Shown: positions 47,271 to 58,924, counted from the first letter of the stretch. The stretch: DNA of 64,000 bases from Protonemura montana (GCA_947568835.1 OX387603.1:18624651-18688650), one strand, 5' to 3'. Translations and numbers: made by a program. Notes: generated by a model from the letters alone, not told the origin.

Positions 47271-50200
47271 GGAAAACATATCGTAAAATCAAACCATGGC
47301 TCTGAAAACATCCACTCAACCAATGTCAATAGTAATTTACTTTCCGTCAAGAGCAATCGAGTCAAAAGCAGCTTCTAGGAAATTCGCATCCAGTCTTTAG
47401 AATTGCTTCTTTTTTAAATCTACAGACTTTTCTCACAGATATCTGCACTAATTGCCCTGTACTCCAACACAATGATGCCCCTTGCACACTGACATTGCGT
47501 GTGTATTCACACCCAAAAACCGCTACAATCAAGTAATGCAATTGCACTACATAGAATATCATATCAAAACAATACACATCTAACTTTTAATCATATACTA
47601 TACAATTATAAATTATCATAACATGCAAGTTCGCTATTAAATGTATTTATTTATAAATAAGTGTAATAACAGATCAAAGATTTCAGTATATAATGAAACC
47701 TAACTGCATTTTCCTGTTCCCCTTTTTTTCTGCCAAGTGGTTCTACCATAAGAAGTTGGCTTCTGAATATATAAGAAAACTGAATATGTGCCGCATGAGC
47801 CTTGCATTACCATTCAATACCGCGTCGGACCCATATGTTAAGCATACATCAAGGATGTAATGTACATGTGCAACAGGTTTCACATGCGTGGGCCTGGCAT
47901 CGAACTGCTGACCCATTAACACAGAGCTGTTCGCACCTCAGATGTGTGCACGTCTGTGTGAGTGTGTGCTAGAGTAACATGCTTCTTTCGAGCATCTGGC
48001 ATATGTGTTCTCGCGGAACCCAAGTAGGTATGTTGGGTCTTTGCCCCTATGTAAGGAGTCGCAGCGTTCGGCGGCACCGAGCGTTCAACGGAGAGTGCAT
48101 TCGTTTGCACAGCGCAATTCGAACGGTTAATTAAAATTAAAATTGCTACCGTGCAAACAGAATAATAATTTTGCTACGTGTTTACAATCGAATTGAAGAG
48201 GTTTCTATTTTTATTCGTGTTTATGTGTTTAATAACGCGTGGATAAATCAAAATTCTTGGTGCTAATGATATTTTAAAATTGTAATGCGGTTAGCTGGTA
48301 GTTGGGTAAATTGGTTTCACTCTAATGGGAAGGGAGTAAATAATTATATGAGTGGTAGAGTTAGGAACAATACCATTTTTAGATCCCATAGACCCAAATT
48401 CACACGGTTGCTGGGTGGGGGTGGGGGGTAAGAAAGGACTAATTTCAAATTGATTGCTTTTTAATTTCGTCCCATAAATATTATTCGTCTATTTTTCAGT
48501 CTCTCTGCTTAGTCTTTGACATGTTGAGTCAAAATCTGACGATCTGATTCCTGTCTATGAGTTAGTGAGGATCCAAATAAAGCGGCGACACTCCCAGTAG
48601 CGATCGACAGCTATCTTTTTTAATTACGTTTTGATTAAAGACAATTCATGATAGTGCAGATATTGAAAGCACGTGGTCTAACTGTTATTGAGGTTTTATG
48701 TTACGACAGATGGTAGCCATTGACTTCTGTGATTTATTTATTGCGTACTAGGCGCTTGACATAGCAACCCACGTGGAAAATGCCGTGGTAGGTAGTTAAG
48801 GACAATGCGGATGAAGCTCAGAAATTGACAAGTTGCATTATTAACACATTGGTTTGATAAATGATGTTATGTTTTGAGAATACATCTCTGATTAGGTGTC
48901 GCTGCTCCCGGTTTAAGAAGAAATATGAAGCGGGTTTATAAAAGTTCAATTTATGATTGTCTATCGTAAGTCAATATACAAATGGAAGTCACCTTGACTT
49001 TTTAGTCCCAATTGAAAAATTGAGATAGCGATCTGAGATTTTGACCCCAAGAAACGGCGCACTAATGAGTTGCCTTGTCCCACAGGAACAACCCAACCCT
49101 TTTGGTGACGTGAATTTGATAGATTGTTGACAACATTGGTAATATTCGTCGTGTTATTGTGATTCAACTCAACAACATTTCAGCATTTAAACATCATGAA
49201 TAAAAGCATGTAAATCAAGTGGATTTAAGCCAAATTAAAATAGTTGGATATTACCGCTGCCCATTACGGAAAAGGAATAAATAATATTTATTGCCTTTGG
49301 TAAAGTTAAGCTTTCGGTTGCGATTTCTTCATATAAAACCACTGTAAAAAAGTACTTTAAATGTTTGCAATCTTAATTTTGATTTGTTCCGCTTCTAATT
49401 CCCCATATTATATTTCAGTTGTTATTCTTTGGATGCGTATTGCTTGTATTACTTATATTACTCGTATTACTTGCATTCTAACTATTTGGTAAATTTGCGT
49501 TTATAGAAAAACATCTTGATACACATTTAAAAAAGTACGATTCAAACGCAAAAAAAATCTTGACTAAAATTAAAAAAATCACATGTCAATTAAAAAAAAA
49601 TTTAAACAAAAAATTTAAACAAAATCGCCGGTTCTGATGTCCACACACTTTGTCCAACCCAAAATTAGTTTTCACTCGTCAAACTCTTGCGTATATCAAA
49701 TTACAATCCATACAACATAATCAAACAGTCTTGTATACCTATGCTAATTACATTAACAGTACTACACGTGAACTCATAGGGTCATTGAAATAAAATGTAC
49801 AGGTCAGAGCTAGCACAACTCATATGTGTGTGTATGTGTGGTATTATAAGTATAACGATAGTTGTAGGTTGCAACTTTGCCTATTTGCTAGATACGTATA
49901 TTTCAACTATAATTACTTAATACCTGTGGTTTATGATAAACTTGATTTGCATAACGGTTTTATGGTATTGGCACAAATATGTGCAAGAAAAAACTGACCT
50001 ACAAAACATCACGGTAACACTATCAAGTGAATTTCATTATAGAAATACACACCGAGGTCTAGCGACAAGCGAGGCGGGGGAATTTTACTAATTTGTCTAC
50101 CTGACTGTGTCACCAGTGTCAAGGAAGTGTCAGGTGACAATGCTTCGTATGAAAAACACGTTTTTACCTGGGAGACATTTTTCACACATTTAGCTAACTT

Positions 50201-51780
50201 TGTGAATGTGAATCACGCAGGAGTAACAACATTATAACACAACAATGACATTTAGTTAACAATTAGCTAAATTAGCTAATTATCTAGTCCAGCAGCAACA
50301 CTCTCTTTTCACTAAATAATTTTCTTGCAAAAATTAGTTTGTTATTTTAGCAATTTTAACTTCAAATAATGCATTAGTGGTATTATTTGAAACTGTGTCG
50401 ACTTTGCTGGTTGATGAATTTTGCAATGTTTTATTTTAAATGTGCCCCGAAGCAGCGAGGCATTGTAATACAGTTGCACTGTACTTTAACGTCGCTAAGG
50501 CACCAATTTAAAATTATTTAAGCTTGGTTAAAAATAAATTGAGTTGTGCTCCAAATAGTGAACGTATTTCAATCAATCAAAACATTTTCGTTTTGCCAAT
50601 ACCATCACACAACACAACAATGATAATTAGCACACTTTTCATACAATGAAAACTATTTTAAATGAATTAATCAACGTGGGGATCCGTTGAGCCATGAGTC
50701 ATAAAATTATCAAGTATTTGACGAGCTATGCTCAAAATTACTCTCTATTATAATAATGCGCACCGAGTATAACGATGTCGTTGCTTGCCGTTGGGGAGAA
50801 CGTGAGGTCAATATCTAATAAGTTCCCAAGAAAAAAATGTGTCTAATTCACTTACTAGCTGCCTTTATTTGAGCAGCTTATCTGAATCTTTGCCAAGCGC
50901 AGCTTCTTGAATTTTGATGGCAGGCCGGTGACTCTTTACAAAAGCTCCATGGAAGTTCAGAGAAGCTACATTAGTTTGTATTGTGTAGCTGGGCACGACA
51001 ACCGATCCTTGCAATTTCTTGGAAAAATTGTTTCCGGACGACCCCACATTTTTTTTATTCTATGCTATTTTTTCCAGAAAATTTAGTTTGTTTAATTTTC
51101 TTTAATTTCTGTTTCCGTTTTCTTCTCCAATTCAAACTAGATTATCGATTAGCCCCACAAATAAACCGTAATAATTTGGAAAACTTCAACTTCGACTTGA
51201 ACACTTCAAGTCGACTTTGCCCAGATCGCAGATTTTTAATTTCAACGTCTTATTCCTCTTTTTGAGTTGGAGATATGCATTTAAAACTCTTTCAAATGCC
51301 ACTCTTATCTTAGCAACCTAGACTGCGAAAAAAAATGCAATGAAAACTGAAAAGTCACTTATATATCGTTTCTCCGATTGTTGAGGAACAATTTTAAAGA
51401 CTAACTTACCCCCGTTCAGAGACTGTCTTCCTCCTTCACCCCCCGCCCCCCTTTCGATGTCAACTGCCCGTCCTCCCTTACGGCTGCAGAGGGTCACAGC
51501 CCTCTCAGCTGAAACCGCCTGGTTACAGGACAGGTAGCCTAGACGGAAACGTCACAAGGAATATGGAAAAGTGGGAGGTGGGAGCTCTGGTACCATAGAA
51601 AAGTCTCCGATGCTGACATTGACAAACAAATTATAGAAACACAACCCGGAAAACACCACTAACTTAAGATGTTCATTGTTACATAACTTAAGAAAACGGC
51701 TTCTTCGGGTAAGAATGCATGTCTAACATGTTGCGAGCTGTACAATACGTATAACTATAATGCACAATAGATCTGTAGTA
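47271..51780. other. No supported feature
   Basis: AT-rich DNA. A weak B-box-like CAGCAGTTCGATGCC lies on the minus strand near 47890 but has no tRNA-like body. A pyrimidine-rich, C-rich patch occurs at 51425-51480. Confidence 0.4.
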
Positions 51781-51975
51781 ATGCCCAGGGTCGACGCTGA
51801 AGAACAATGTGGCTTTGGTGAATATATTAGAGGTGAATGTGAGAAAATGTACTCTCTCATTACGCGCGGTGTTTATCGTGGTTTCGAGTCCGTTGACTTG
51901 CGCGATGGGAACTGCATCGGCCAAAAGCGTATACCTATTTTAAACGAGCAAATTGAACAAGTGCAACAATTTTAG
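51781..51975 (+). CDS. Small open frame of 64 codons, uncertain
   Basis: An ATG frame reading MPRVDAEEQCGFGEYIRGEC and ending ILNEQIEQVQQF has balanced composition. The minus strand over the same region is also open and has an acceptor-like pyrimidine tract, so the coding strand is undecided. No family is recognised. Confidence 0.18.
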   Translation: MPRVDAEEQCGFGEYIRGECEKMYSLITRGVYRGFESVDLRDGNCIGQKRIPILNEQIEQVQQF

Positions 51976-52134
51976 TGGCAGCAAAACGTCAAAGGGATAT
52001 AAACAATTTGTAAAAAATGCCGTCTTGCAAATCTCTATAGTTGCCATGGACTAAAAACTCTATAGTATATAAAGAGTTGTCCTACCATAGCTCTAGTATT
52101 GAACTCTTTTCCCGAAAAATAACCGACAAAACTA

Positions 52135-52420
52135 CAACCGACAAAAATTAAGGGTGTTAATAGATGGAGTCACTGTCGTTTCGAGTGTTAAGAAATTAAA
52201 TTGTGTTATTTTTCGCAGATTACTCGCATTTTAGACTGGCTTGCGCTTAATTGATCTTAGTTCGATACACATGTATTGAAGGTTTCAATCGTTATCATTT
52301 AATTTTAGAAGTTTGACAAAATGGGCTGTTGGAAGAGTCATCGGATGGCACATATCGTTACCATTTGTTGCCGGCTCATTTTCTCAGCAGAAAGTTCAAC
52401 ATTAACGCTAGACCCTCTGA
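52135..52420 (+). repeat. Dispersed repeat R1, copy D
   Basis: Begins near TAGATGGAGTCACTGTC and ends with GTTGCCGGCTCATTTTCTCA and AACATTAACGC. This copy has CCATTTGTT in place of the CCACGTGTT of the other copies. Confidence 0.75.
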
Positions 52421-52517
52421 TCAACAAATGCATAACGATTGACAATTCTGATGAAAGTCTGATCGCCAAGGTCAAATTCTTCTACCACCACTAAATAATT
52501 GTTAAAGCCTACCCAAC

Positions 52518-52718
52518 ATGTTGACCACCGTGGTGTTGCACGCGAAACAAGTCCGAAAATCAGTACGGCAGCTGATCTCTCATCCTGCTTACAGGTCTCC
52601 ACTTTCAACGGCCATAGGCATGGCGTCGGCGTCGGCGTCGATAGCACCGAGTACCCGGCATCCAGAGTGTCTACAATGCATTGACGGAAACCCCTGTGCT
52701 TCGAAATTTTTCTGTCAG
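52518..52718 (+). CDS. Candidate first exon with mitochondrial-type N-terminus
   Basis: An ATG at 52518 opens 67 codons ending in phase 0 at a donor TGTCAG|GTTTGG. The first 49 residues contain no acidic residue and several arginines and lysines (MLTTVVLHAKQVRKSVRQLI), then Ser, Ala and Thr-rich sequence, which is the composition of a mitochondrial targeting presequence. It then turns cysteine-bearing (CLQCIDGNPC). A repeated GCGTCG triplet encodes a short ASASAS run. The protein itself is not identified. An acceptor-like CTTACAG inside (about 52590) allows other gene models. Confidence 0.3.
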
Positions 52719-53957
52719 GTTTGGGGTTGAAATGGGTTAGGGACGCCGCGTTTAAATTTTTTTCAAATATTAAGGTTTTTTCAAATAATTTTCAAATATC
52801 TGTCGAAAAGGAGACCAGAGTTTGCACTCGTTACAGGTTGGTTTCCATGTTTTTATAGCCCTGACACCTAATTTTCGGACCAATGCTCGTTAAAAATGTA
52901 CAGGTACTGCGGTTAGTGACAAAATCCATTACAAAGCAAAGAGACGCTAAGTAAGTGTATTCTATTTCTTTCCCTTCCCACAATTTTTTTAAGATTCGCT
53001 CATGTTTAAAACAAAGGGCTAGTTGACCTAATTCCAATTCCTTTTTTTAGACCCCAATGAGTATTAGTGCTTGGGTTCAATTTCGTAGGGTGTTTCATCT
53101 CTCTTCGTTTTATGTCTTGATGAAGAGTGAGCCTGCAGGTTACGATATCTTGCGTTCTGACATGTATCACAAGTTGCCTATCCCCCAGCAGAAAGGAAAC
53201 GATATTTGTTAGTCGTTCAGTGAGATGGGCTTTAACACCCAAAGTTTTGTTTAATTAACAAAATCAATGGATTTATTCTGCAAGCGGTGCCAAAAGTGTA
53301 GTGAATGGTCTAAGAACAGGTTGCGTTTGTTTAATAGGAAATGAGACAGTGATATATTTGTAATTGTGTATAGATCGTATCAATTATTTGACTGTTTTAT
53401 ATTGTACAAACAATGTATGGAAGTGTTGATACATTTTGCCTAAGCTGACACATATTCTTTCTATTCAGAAATGTGACGATAAATACAGATTTGGTGAAGC
53501 TGGTACAATTTGAAAATTGTGGCTTGATATTAAAATGTTCCTGTCGGAAAACGGTTTGTTGTTTTATTTTGTTCATGTTAACCAAACCATACTCTTCCAT
53601 GCGGACATGCCTAGATTAATGCGTAAGTCAGTCGGCATACGCTCAGGCCCTGTATTACAATTGTCCTAACTCCTAGATAAGTTGGGAGTAAAATTAATTG
53701 CCGTGGAAACAAATAACCACAGGCAAAGAAAATCAGCTATTTCTACGAGTAACCTGGTGCTGCAATGAATTTCCCCAAATTTTAGTTGCCCGGTTGTGAA
53801 AGTACTTCGATAGTAACTGGTAAATAAGAAGGTCCAGGACCGAATAACCCTTGAGCCATGCAGTTGTTGCCATAGTGACAGATTTAACGAGTAGCTGGCA
53901 TCGTAGCAGTGAGTGACAACAATTCACATGTCACAATCAATCACCGCTATACATAAT
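52719..53957. other. No supported feature
   Basis: AT-rich DNA. If the exon at 52518 is real this would begin its first intron. Confidence 0.4.
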
Positions 53958-54030
53958 CTTATTCGTGGTCGAGGGGTTATAAAAGGCTGTCCGTTTGCAG
54001 GAGATCCCGGGTTTTATACCAGTTCAAGCC
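53958..54030 (+). pseudogene. tRNA-like relic
   Basis: Has an A-box-like GTGGTCGAGGGGTTATAAAA and a B-box-like GATCCCGGGTTTTATACC about 45 bases apart, with GTCCGTTTGCAGG in the anticodon-arm position. Acceptor stem pairing is poor. It may be the head of an old tRNA-derived SINE. Confidence 0.35.
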
Positions 54031-54077
54031 TTGGAAGTACCGACGGTAAAATATTAACATTCTTAACATGTACTGTA

Positions 54078-54262
54078 CTAGCAGTACCCGCTGCCTACGG
54101 CCGCTTGAGATTTTGAGAAAGTGGGCATTTTGGTTTCAAATGTTAAGCCTTTCATGGGGCCACAACCAAAAGTACCATGCAATACCATGCAGTACCCCCG
54201 TTTATTTTGTTTGAAATTTGCCGCTGATGTCTCTCGGGGTAACTGCATTGTGGAAGACAATG
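54078..54262 (-). mobile_element. Diverged 3' end of the tandem element
   Basis: On the minus strand it matches the last ~185 bases of the 930-bp units (CCACAATGCAGTTACCCC, ATGGTACTTTTGGTTGTGGC, CCATGAAAGGCTTAACATTT). It ends in a hairpin GCGGCC-GTA-GGCAGC followed by GGGTACTGCTAG and then T. The hairpin sequence differs from the units but keeps most of its pairing, and the CTAG-T end is retained. Confidence 0.7.
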
Positions 54263-54284
54263 AACAATGAAGACTGATGCATTG

Positions 54285-54368
54285 TGGGTCACTGCACTAT
54301 TAGACCAGTGCCACATTGTCCGTTGTCAAAAAAGTGCGTCGTTAAACGTCAATAATCAATCAATCAAT
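54285..54368 (+). mobile_element. 5S-derived SINE, 3' tail fragment
   Basis: Carries the conserved 3' end AAAAGTGCGTCGTTAAACGT and the ATCAATCAATCAATC tail of the SINE family; head and most of the body are missing. Confidence 0.7.
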
Positions 54369-54455
54369 CTGTAAGATCACAATACAACGCAGAATATATC
54401 GTATCTTGTAAAGATTTGCAACATGTTTTGCAACAAAAGTCAGAATATCACATAT

Positions 54456-55481
54456 TTTTATCTCCCGATCGGTCCTATTTTGAGGCGTTGCCTATGCCTA
54501 AAATTCAAAGCTATATTTCATAAAATTGTGTCAAGTAGCTGTGAACAAATGACGTTGTCAGGAAATTTAGTTTGCCTGTGAAAACTTTGAAGCAAGTCGT
54601 GGTACGCGTGAGTGCCACGGGACTGCCTATACGTACGGTTAATCCAACCATGACAAGTTTCAACTGAAATAATCGTCTAAAACGAGGCGAAAATTTGTCT
54701 CATCGTACTAGGCGAGTAGCCGACAGAAGAGTATCGCCTGAAACCTACTGCATCGCTGTGCAAGTGACGTCACAACACGTGCTCGATCGACCCCGCCTCG
54801 AACATTCGATCAACTGAAGCTCGGCTCCCATTAGCTGACCGGTTTTCGAAGTGGATTAAGGTGATAACAGCAATGGCGTCCACGGCTGCTATCACAGACC
54901 AAACGTTTTCCAGGCATGCAGATGCTAAAGAACTTCCAATTCTCGTACTTTAATTGCGGATGTTTAATTAGATTAATTTTAACTATGTTAGCATTTGTTA
55001 GATGTGAGAGTTCTTGACCAAATCAAGTACCACAGCAGGTCCAATTGCTTACGAGCCCTCCTAGAATCGTCTCACCGAACGGTTTGGCGTGCTGAAAACA
55101 CCAGTTCTCGTCAGATCACCGACGTTAAGCAACAATGCGCTGGGTCAGGTATTGGATGGGTGACCATCATACACATGATTAGTTATGTTCGGGAGAGAGG
55201 TTAGATGAATGAAAGTTAGTACAGCAACTTCATTAGCCTTGCTTATCAAACACTCGACTGCATGGATTTGTGGAGGAATCCTGCTGTTCGAGTTACACCT
55301 TCCTGAAAGCCTTCCTGAAAAATACCTAAATTTCAGCCGAACTTCTCCATTTCTATTCTCACCGTTTTCACAATGCTAAATGCCAGTTAAATAAGCAGGT
55401 TAAGATGAAAACAGAAGTATCTGATTAGGTTTAACCATGGGGATGAGTCTCATAAGTTAAGTTGGACATATTAAAACTGCC
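54456..55481 (+). repeat. Left arm of a large inverted repeat
   Basis: About 1,026 bases whose reverse complement is at 57098-58123. The outer end is TTTTATCTCCCGATCGGTCC and the inner end TTGGACATATTAAAACTGCC. It contains a 5S-derived SINE head and body. The arms differ at scattered positions and small indels, so they are not an exact artefactual copy. Confidence 0.9.
55079..55300 (+). mobile_element. 5S-derived SINE within left arm
   Basis: 5S-like head (CACCAGTTCTCGTCAGATCA, CGACGTTAAGCAAC, ATTGGATGGGTGACCATCAT) and body; its 3' tail is absent, replaced by the TTCCTGAAAGCCTTCCTGAA region of the arm. Confidence 0.85.
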
Positions 55482-56737
55482 TGTTGGAAGAAATTTTGCC
55501 CAAAGTTGTATATGCACTTCCAAGTAAATGCCATAAAGGAAAGAAATAAGATTTACAGTTTTGTCAAAGGTTGACAAACAAACCGTTTCCAAACTTTTAA
55601 CTCTTGTTTATTTTTATCTTTTTTAGTTGATGGGTTTAATGCTTGTTGAATGGCAAACACTATAATACTTGTAGGCAATTTTTATCACCAACTCTCCCAT
55701 CCCGATGGGGTGGTAATACAATTCTACCATGTAGCAAGCGTGTTTACCTTATTCAGTGCGAAAAGATAAGATCTGCTTCAAAAAGTTTTAATGACGGAAA
55801 AAAATTAGATACAATAATTTAAATTCAATATGAACATAATATAAAATTCTTGTGTTGTAGACATAAATAAACAAAATAAAATAACGACGGGTCGTCTTCT
55901 GGACGCTACGTCGTTATCATTGCGCGATTAAAGTGCTCAATTACACTAGTTTACCCCGAAGTTCTTAATTCACTGAGGTCTGCCACCCATTTCTCTTGTA
56001 TTTATAGCAAAATTACATTGTTTCATCATCAAAAGTCACCTTTAAATTCACTGCCATCCAAAAATAAACCGTCGTCAAAATGAATTTCTGTTCATTTGGT
56101 TTTATCAAGTGTGGCTTTAGCACCTAGTCACTGACAGTCCCATTGGGTGATACATCTCAGTCACAAAGATCAAAATAATTCTCACAATGCTTTACTTTTT
56201 TAAACAACTTTCAACCCTCGTATGGACCATGCAGTACTCATAGTGCATGGTGGGATAAGGGCAAATTACCACCCTTTTTTATGACTAGAACCCGTAATAA
56301 TTATGAACATACTGTTTGAAAGCTCAGAAATGGTAGTAGATATATCAGCTTAGCTAAAAATTCATTTGTATTCAAAAGTTAAAGCGCACATGCATCGGTA
56401 TGCCCTCAAAGACAGCGAGCGAGCGAACTGATTATTGTGGTGTAATAATATGTAGCTTCTTTTACCGCCAATTCACAAATATAAGCGCAAGCAATTTGAG
56501 GTATGCGTAAGTTTTACCGCCCTTGGAATCGGCAGAAAAAAATCCAGAAATGGTGGTTATGGTGTCTTACCACATGTGTTACCAACTTACCACCATGCCT
56601 CTTAGAGTTAGCAAACAAAAAACATTTTCTTATTAGCAGTTGCCAACACTGCAAAATCGGCTCTTATATTGAAGAGTTAAAGGATATATTCATAAAGTAG
56701 ATTCATATGATAGTATAGCTGTCAGAGCCGTACTGTT

Positions 56738-56800
56738 AAACTGTCTGCTGAGCAAACGAGCCGGCAACACGTGGTAACGGCAGGTGCCACACGATAACAC
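56738..56800 (-). repeat. Dispersed repeat R1, fragment E
   Basis: Only the 3' block is present: GCTGAGCAAACGAGCCGGCA then ACACGTGGTAACGGCAGGTG on the plus strand. Confidence 0.75.
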
Positions 56801-56807
56801 TTGCGGC

Positions 56808-56862
56808 CATGGGCGTCCGGAGGGGGGTGCAAGGGGGGTGCGCTTGCATCCCCCTGGAAATC
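56808..56862 (+). mobile_element. hAT-like element fragment
   Basis: CATGGGCGTCCGGAGGGGGG and TGCGCTTGCATCCCCCTGGA match the longer relatives at 58155-58330 and 63702-63885. Only the terminal ~55 bases are here. Confidence 0.55.
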
Positions 56863-57097
56863 TTCAAACATTAAAAAATAAACACTCTATTAAGGCTTTG
56901 TTATTTTATCTTTCAAAGGGCAATTACACATATTCTCTCATTTAATTGATCAAAATAGTGTCATTTAAATGGAAAACGCTACATTTGTATTGCATTCTAG
57001 AGAGGAAAGGTGGGTGACCATCCAACCTTTCTAGCGAAAAAATCGCGGCGTAATTCTATGAAACTGGGATCCTATAAGAGTTGTTACGGGGAGTACG

Positions 57098-58123
57098 GGC
57101 AGTTTTAATATGTCCAACTTAATTTATGAGACTCATCCCCATGGTTATACTTAATCAGATACTTCTGTTTTCATCTTAACCTGCTTATTTATCTGGCATT
57201 TAGCATTGTGAAAACGGTGAGAATAGAAATGGAGAAGTTCGGCTGAAATTTAGGTATTTTTCAGGAAGGCTTTCAGGAAGGTGCAACTCGAACAGCAGCA
57301 TTCCTCCACAAATCCATGCAGTCGAGTGTTTGATAACCAAGGCTTATGAAGTTGCTGTACTAACTTTCATTCATCTAACCTCTCTCCCGAACATAACTAA
57401 TCATATGTATGATGGTCACCCATCCAATACCTGACCCAGCGCAGTGTTGCTTAACGTCGGTGATCTCACGAGAACCAGTGTTTCCAGCACGCCAAACCGT
57501 TCGGTGTGACGATTCGAGGAGGGCTCGTAAGCAATTGGACCCGCTGTGTGACTTGATTTGGTCAAGAACATTCACATCTAACAAATGCTAACATAGTTAA
57601 AATTAATCTAATTAAACATCCGCAATCAAGTACGAGAATTTGCAGTTCTTTAGCATCTGCATGCCTGGAAAACGTTTGGTCTGTGATAGCAGCCGTGGAC
57701 GCCATTGCTGTTATCACCTAGATCCACTTCGAAAACCGGTCAGCCAATGGGAGCCGAGCTTCAGTCGATCGAAAGTACGAGGTGGGGTCGATCGAGCACG
57801 TGTTGTGACGTCACTTGAACAGCGATGCAGTAGGTTTCAGGCGATACTCTTCTGTCGGCTACTCGCCTGGTACGATGAGACAAATTTTCGCCTCGTTTTA
57901 GACGGTTATTTCAGTTAAAATGTGTCATGGTTGGATTAACCGTACGTATAGGCAGTCCCGTGGCACTCACGCGTACCACGACTTGCTTCAAAGTTTTCAC
58001 AGGCAAACTAAATTTCCTGACAACGTCATTCGTTCACAGCTACTTGACACAATTTTATGAAATATAGCTTTGAATTTTAGGCATAGGCAACGCCTCAAAA
58101 TAGGACCGATCGGGAGATAAAAT
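57098..58123 (-). repeat. Right arm of a large inverted repeat
   Basis: Reverse complement of 54456-55481 with scattered differences. Outer end CCGATCGGGAGATAAAA. Open frames on it (for example 57640-57918) are not conserved in the left arm and are not called. Confidence 0.9.
57270..57502 (-). mobile_element. 5S-derived SINE within right arm
   Basis: The inverted counterpart of the SINE at 55079-55300, with GATCACCGACGTTAAGCAAC and TTGGATGGGTGACCATCAT on the minus strand. It was duplicated with the arm rather than inserted separately, since the flanks match too. Confidence 0.85.
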
Positions 58124-58154
58124 TCTTCAAATTCTTAAAATAAAATTCTTTTGA

Positions 58155-58330
58155 AATAAGGGACCTGGACCAATACTTTGTTCGCTGCCAACAAAAACTA
58201 AAAATTGATTTCGTTGCGTGGAGCGAAACAAGCACCCTGTTACGGAATGTCCTTCACAGAGGCGACAGCGAATGTTATTTCCAGGGGGGTGCAAGCGCAC
58301 CTCCTTGCACCGCCCTACGGACGCCCATGC
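58155..58330 (-). mobile_element. hAT-like element fragment
   Basis: Inverse of the 63702-63885 fragment: GGGCGTCCGTAGGG, TGCACCCCCCTGGAAATAAC, GACATTCCGTAACAGGGTGC and TGGCAGCGAACAAAGTATTG in order on the minus strand. The order and wording are similar to what encodes the C-terminal region of ZMYM1-like hAT relatives, but here it is too short and broken to translate. Confidence 0.55.
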
Positions 58331-58513
58331 CTACTTCCCCAAAATTCTCCCTCGTGATTCCGATTCCGCGAACAGAATTTTACACTTAATGAAGTTTTAG
58401 TTTTCCTACCGTTCGAACCTAACTTTACGTAAGTCAGTTATGTTTCGGGAGCGAATCTAGTAGGGTGGTTTGTTAGCCCGAGCGTTTTTGTTCAGTGTGT
58501 TGATTGTGGGAGT

Positions 58514-58924
58514 ATGGATCTACGCAAATTTTTTAGTGCGAGTGTGAAGAGAAAGGCGAACGATGACGCGCGTGAAATTTCGGACAGTCATGGCAACAGC
58601 GTTCGCAGTATTGAAAGTGCATGTGCATCTACATCGACGACTGCGTATTCCGAAAATCCAATGCCAGACTTTGAAACTGAATGTGATCTAGGTCCTCAAG
58701 CTGCTTTGGATATTGGCCACTTCGTAAATCAGGACCTAACCGACAAACTGAGACACACGCTGGTGACAAAACCATGGTCTCCGAGTGCATACAAAGCTGA
58801 CGTGCAGTGTCGGACTGGCCAGGGCAGCCAGGCGGCAAATACCGCCGGGGCCTCCAGCCGGCCGGGGCCCCTGGGGCCCCCATTTACAATAAGGAAGTTT
58901 TTTAAAACATTTTTTAATTTATAG
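58514..58924 (+). pseudogene. hAT-type transposase N-terminal fragment
   Basis: An ATG frame begins MDLRKFFSASVKRKANDDAR, a start typical of hAT-superfamily transposases of the ZMYM1/TTF-type zinc-finger group. It continues to DIGHFVNQDLTDKLRHTL and TKPWSPSAYKADV, which matches the beginning of the TTF-type domain (D-I-G, then the P-W-x-P block). After about residue 97 the frame leaves the family and enters GC-rich sequence starting CAGTGTCGGACTGGCC at 58805, which looks like the terminus of a second transposon. The zinc ligands, catalytic core and hAT dimerisation region are missing, so it is a dead fragment. The frame after the junction is meaningless. Confidence 0.65.
58805..58890 (+). mobile_element. 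Terminus of a second DNA transposon
   Basis: CAGTGTCGGACTGGCCAGGG begins abruptly inside the hAT frame, followed by GC-rich GGGGCCTCCAGCCGG sequence. CAGTG-type starts are common hAT termini. The other end was not found nearby, so either it is truncated or the element extends into the AT-rich DNA to the right. Confidence 0.5.

Larger units (their letters stand above)
55482..57097. other. Spacer of the large inverted repeat
   Basis: About 1.6 kb between the arms. Mostly AT-rich without coding potential; it holds an R1 fragment (56738-56800) and a hAT-like end fragment (56808-56862) side by side. Confidence 0.6.

Noticed and set aside
47885-47980. tRNA-like element with B-box-like CAGCAGTTCGATGCC (minus)
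   Set aside because: No A box and no stems; the upstream DNA is a GT-rich imperfect repeat.
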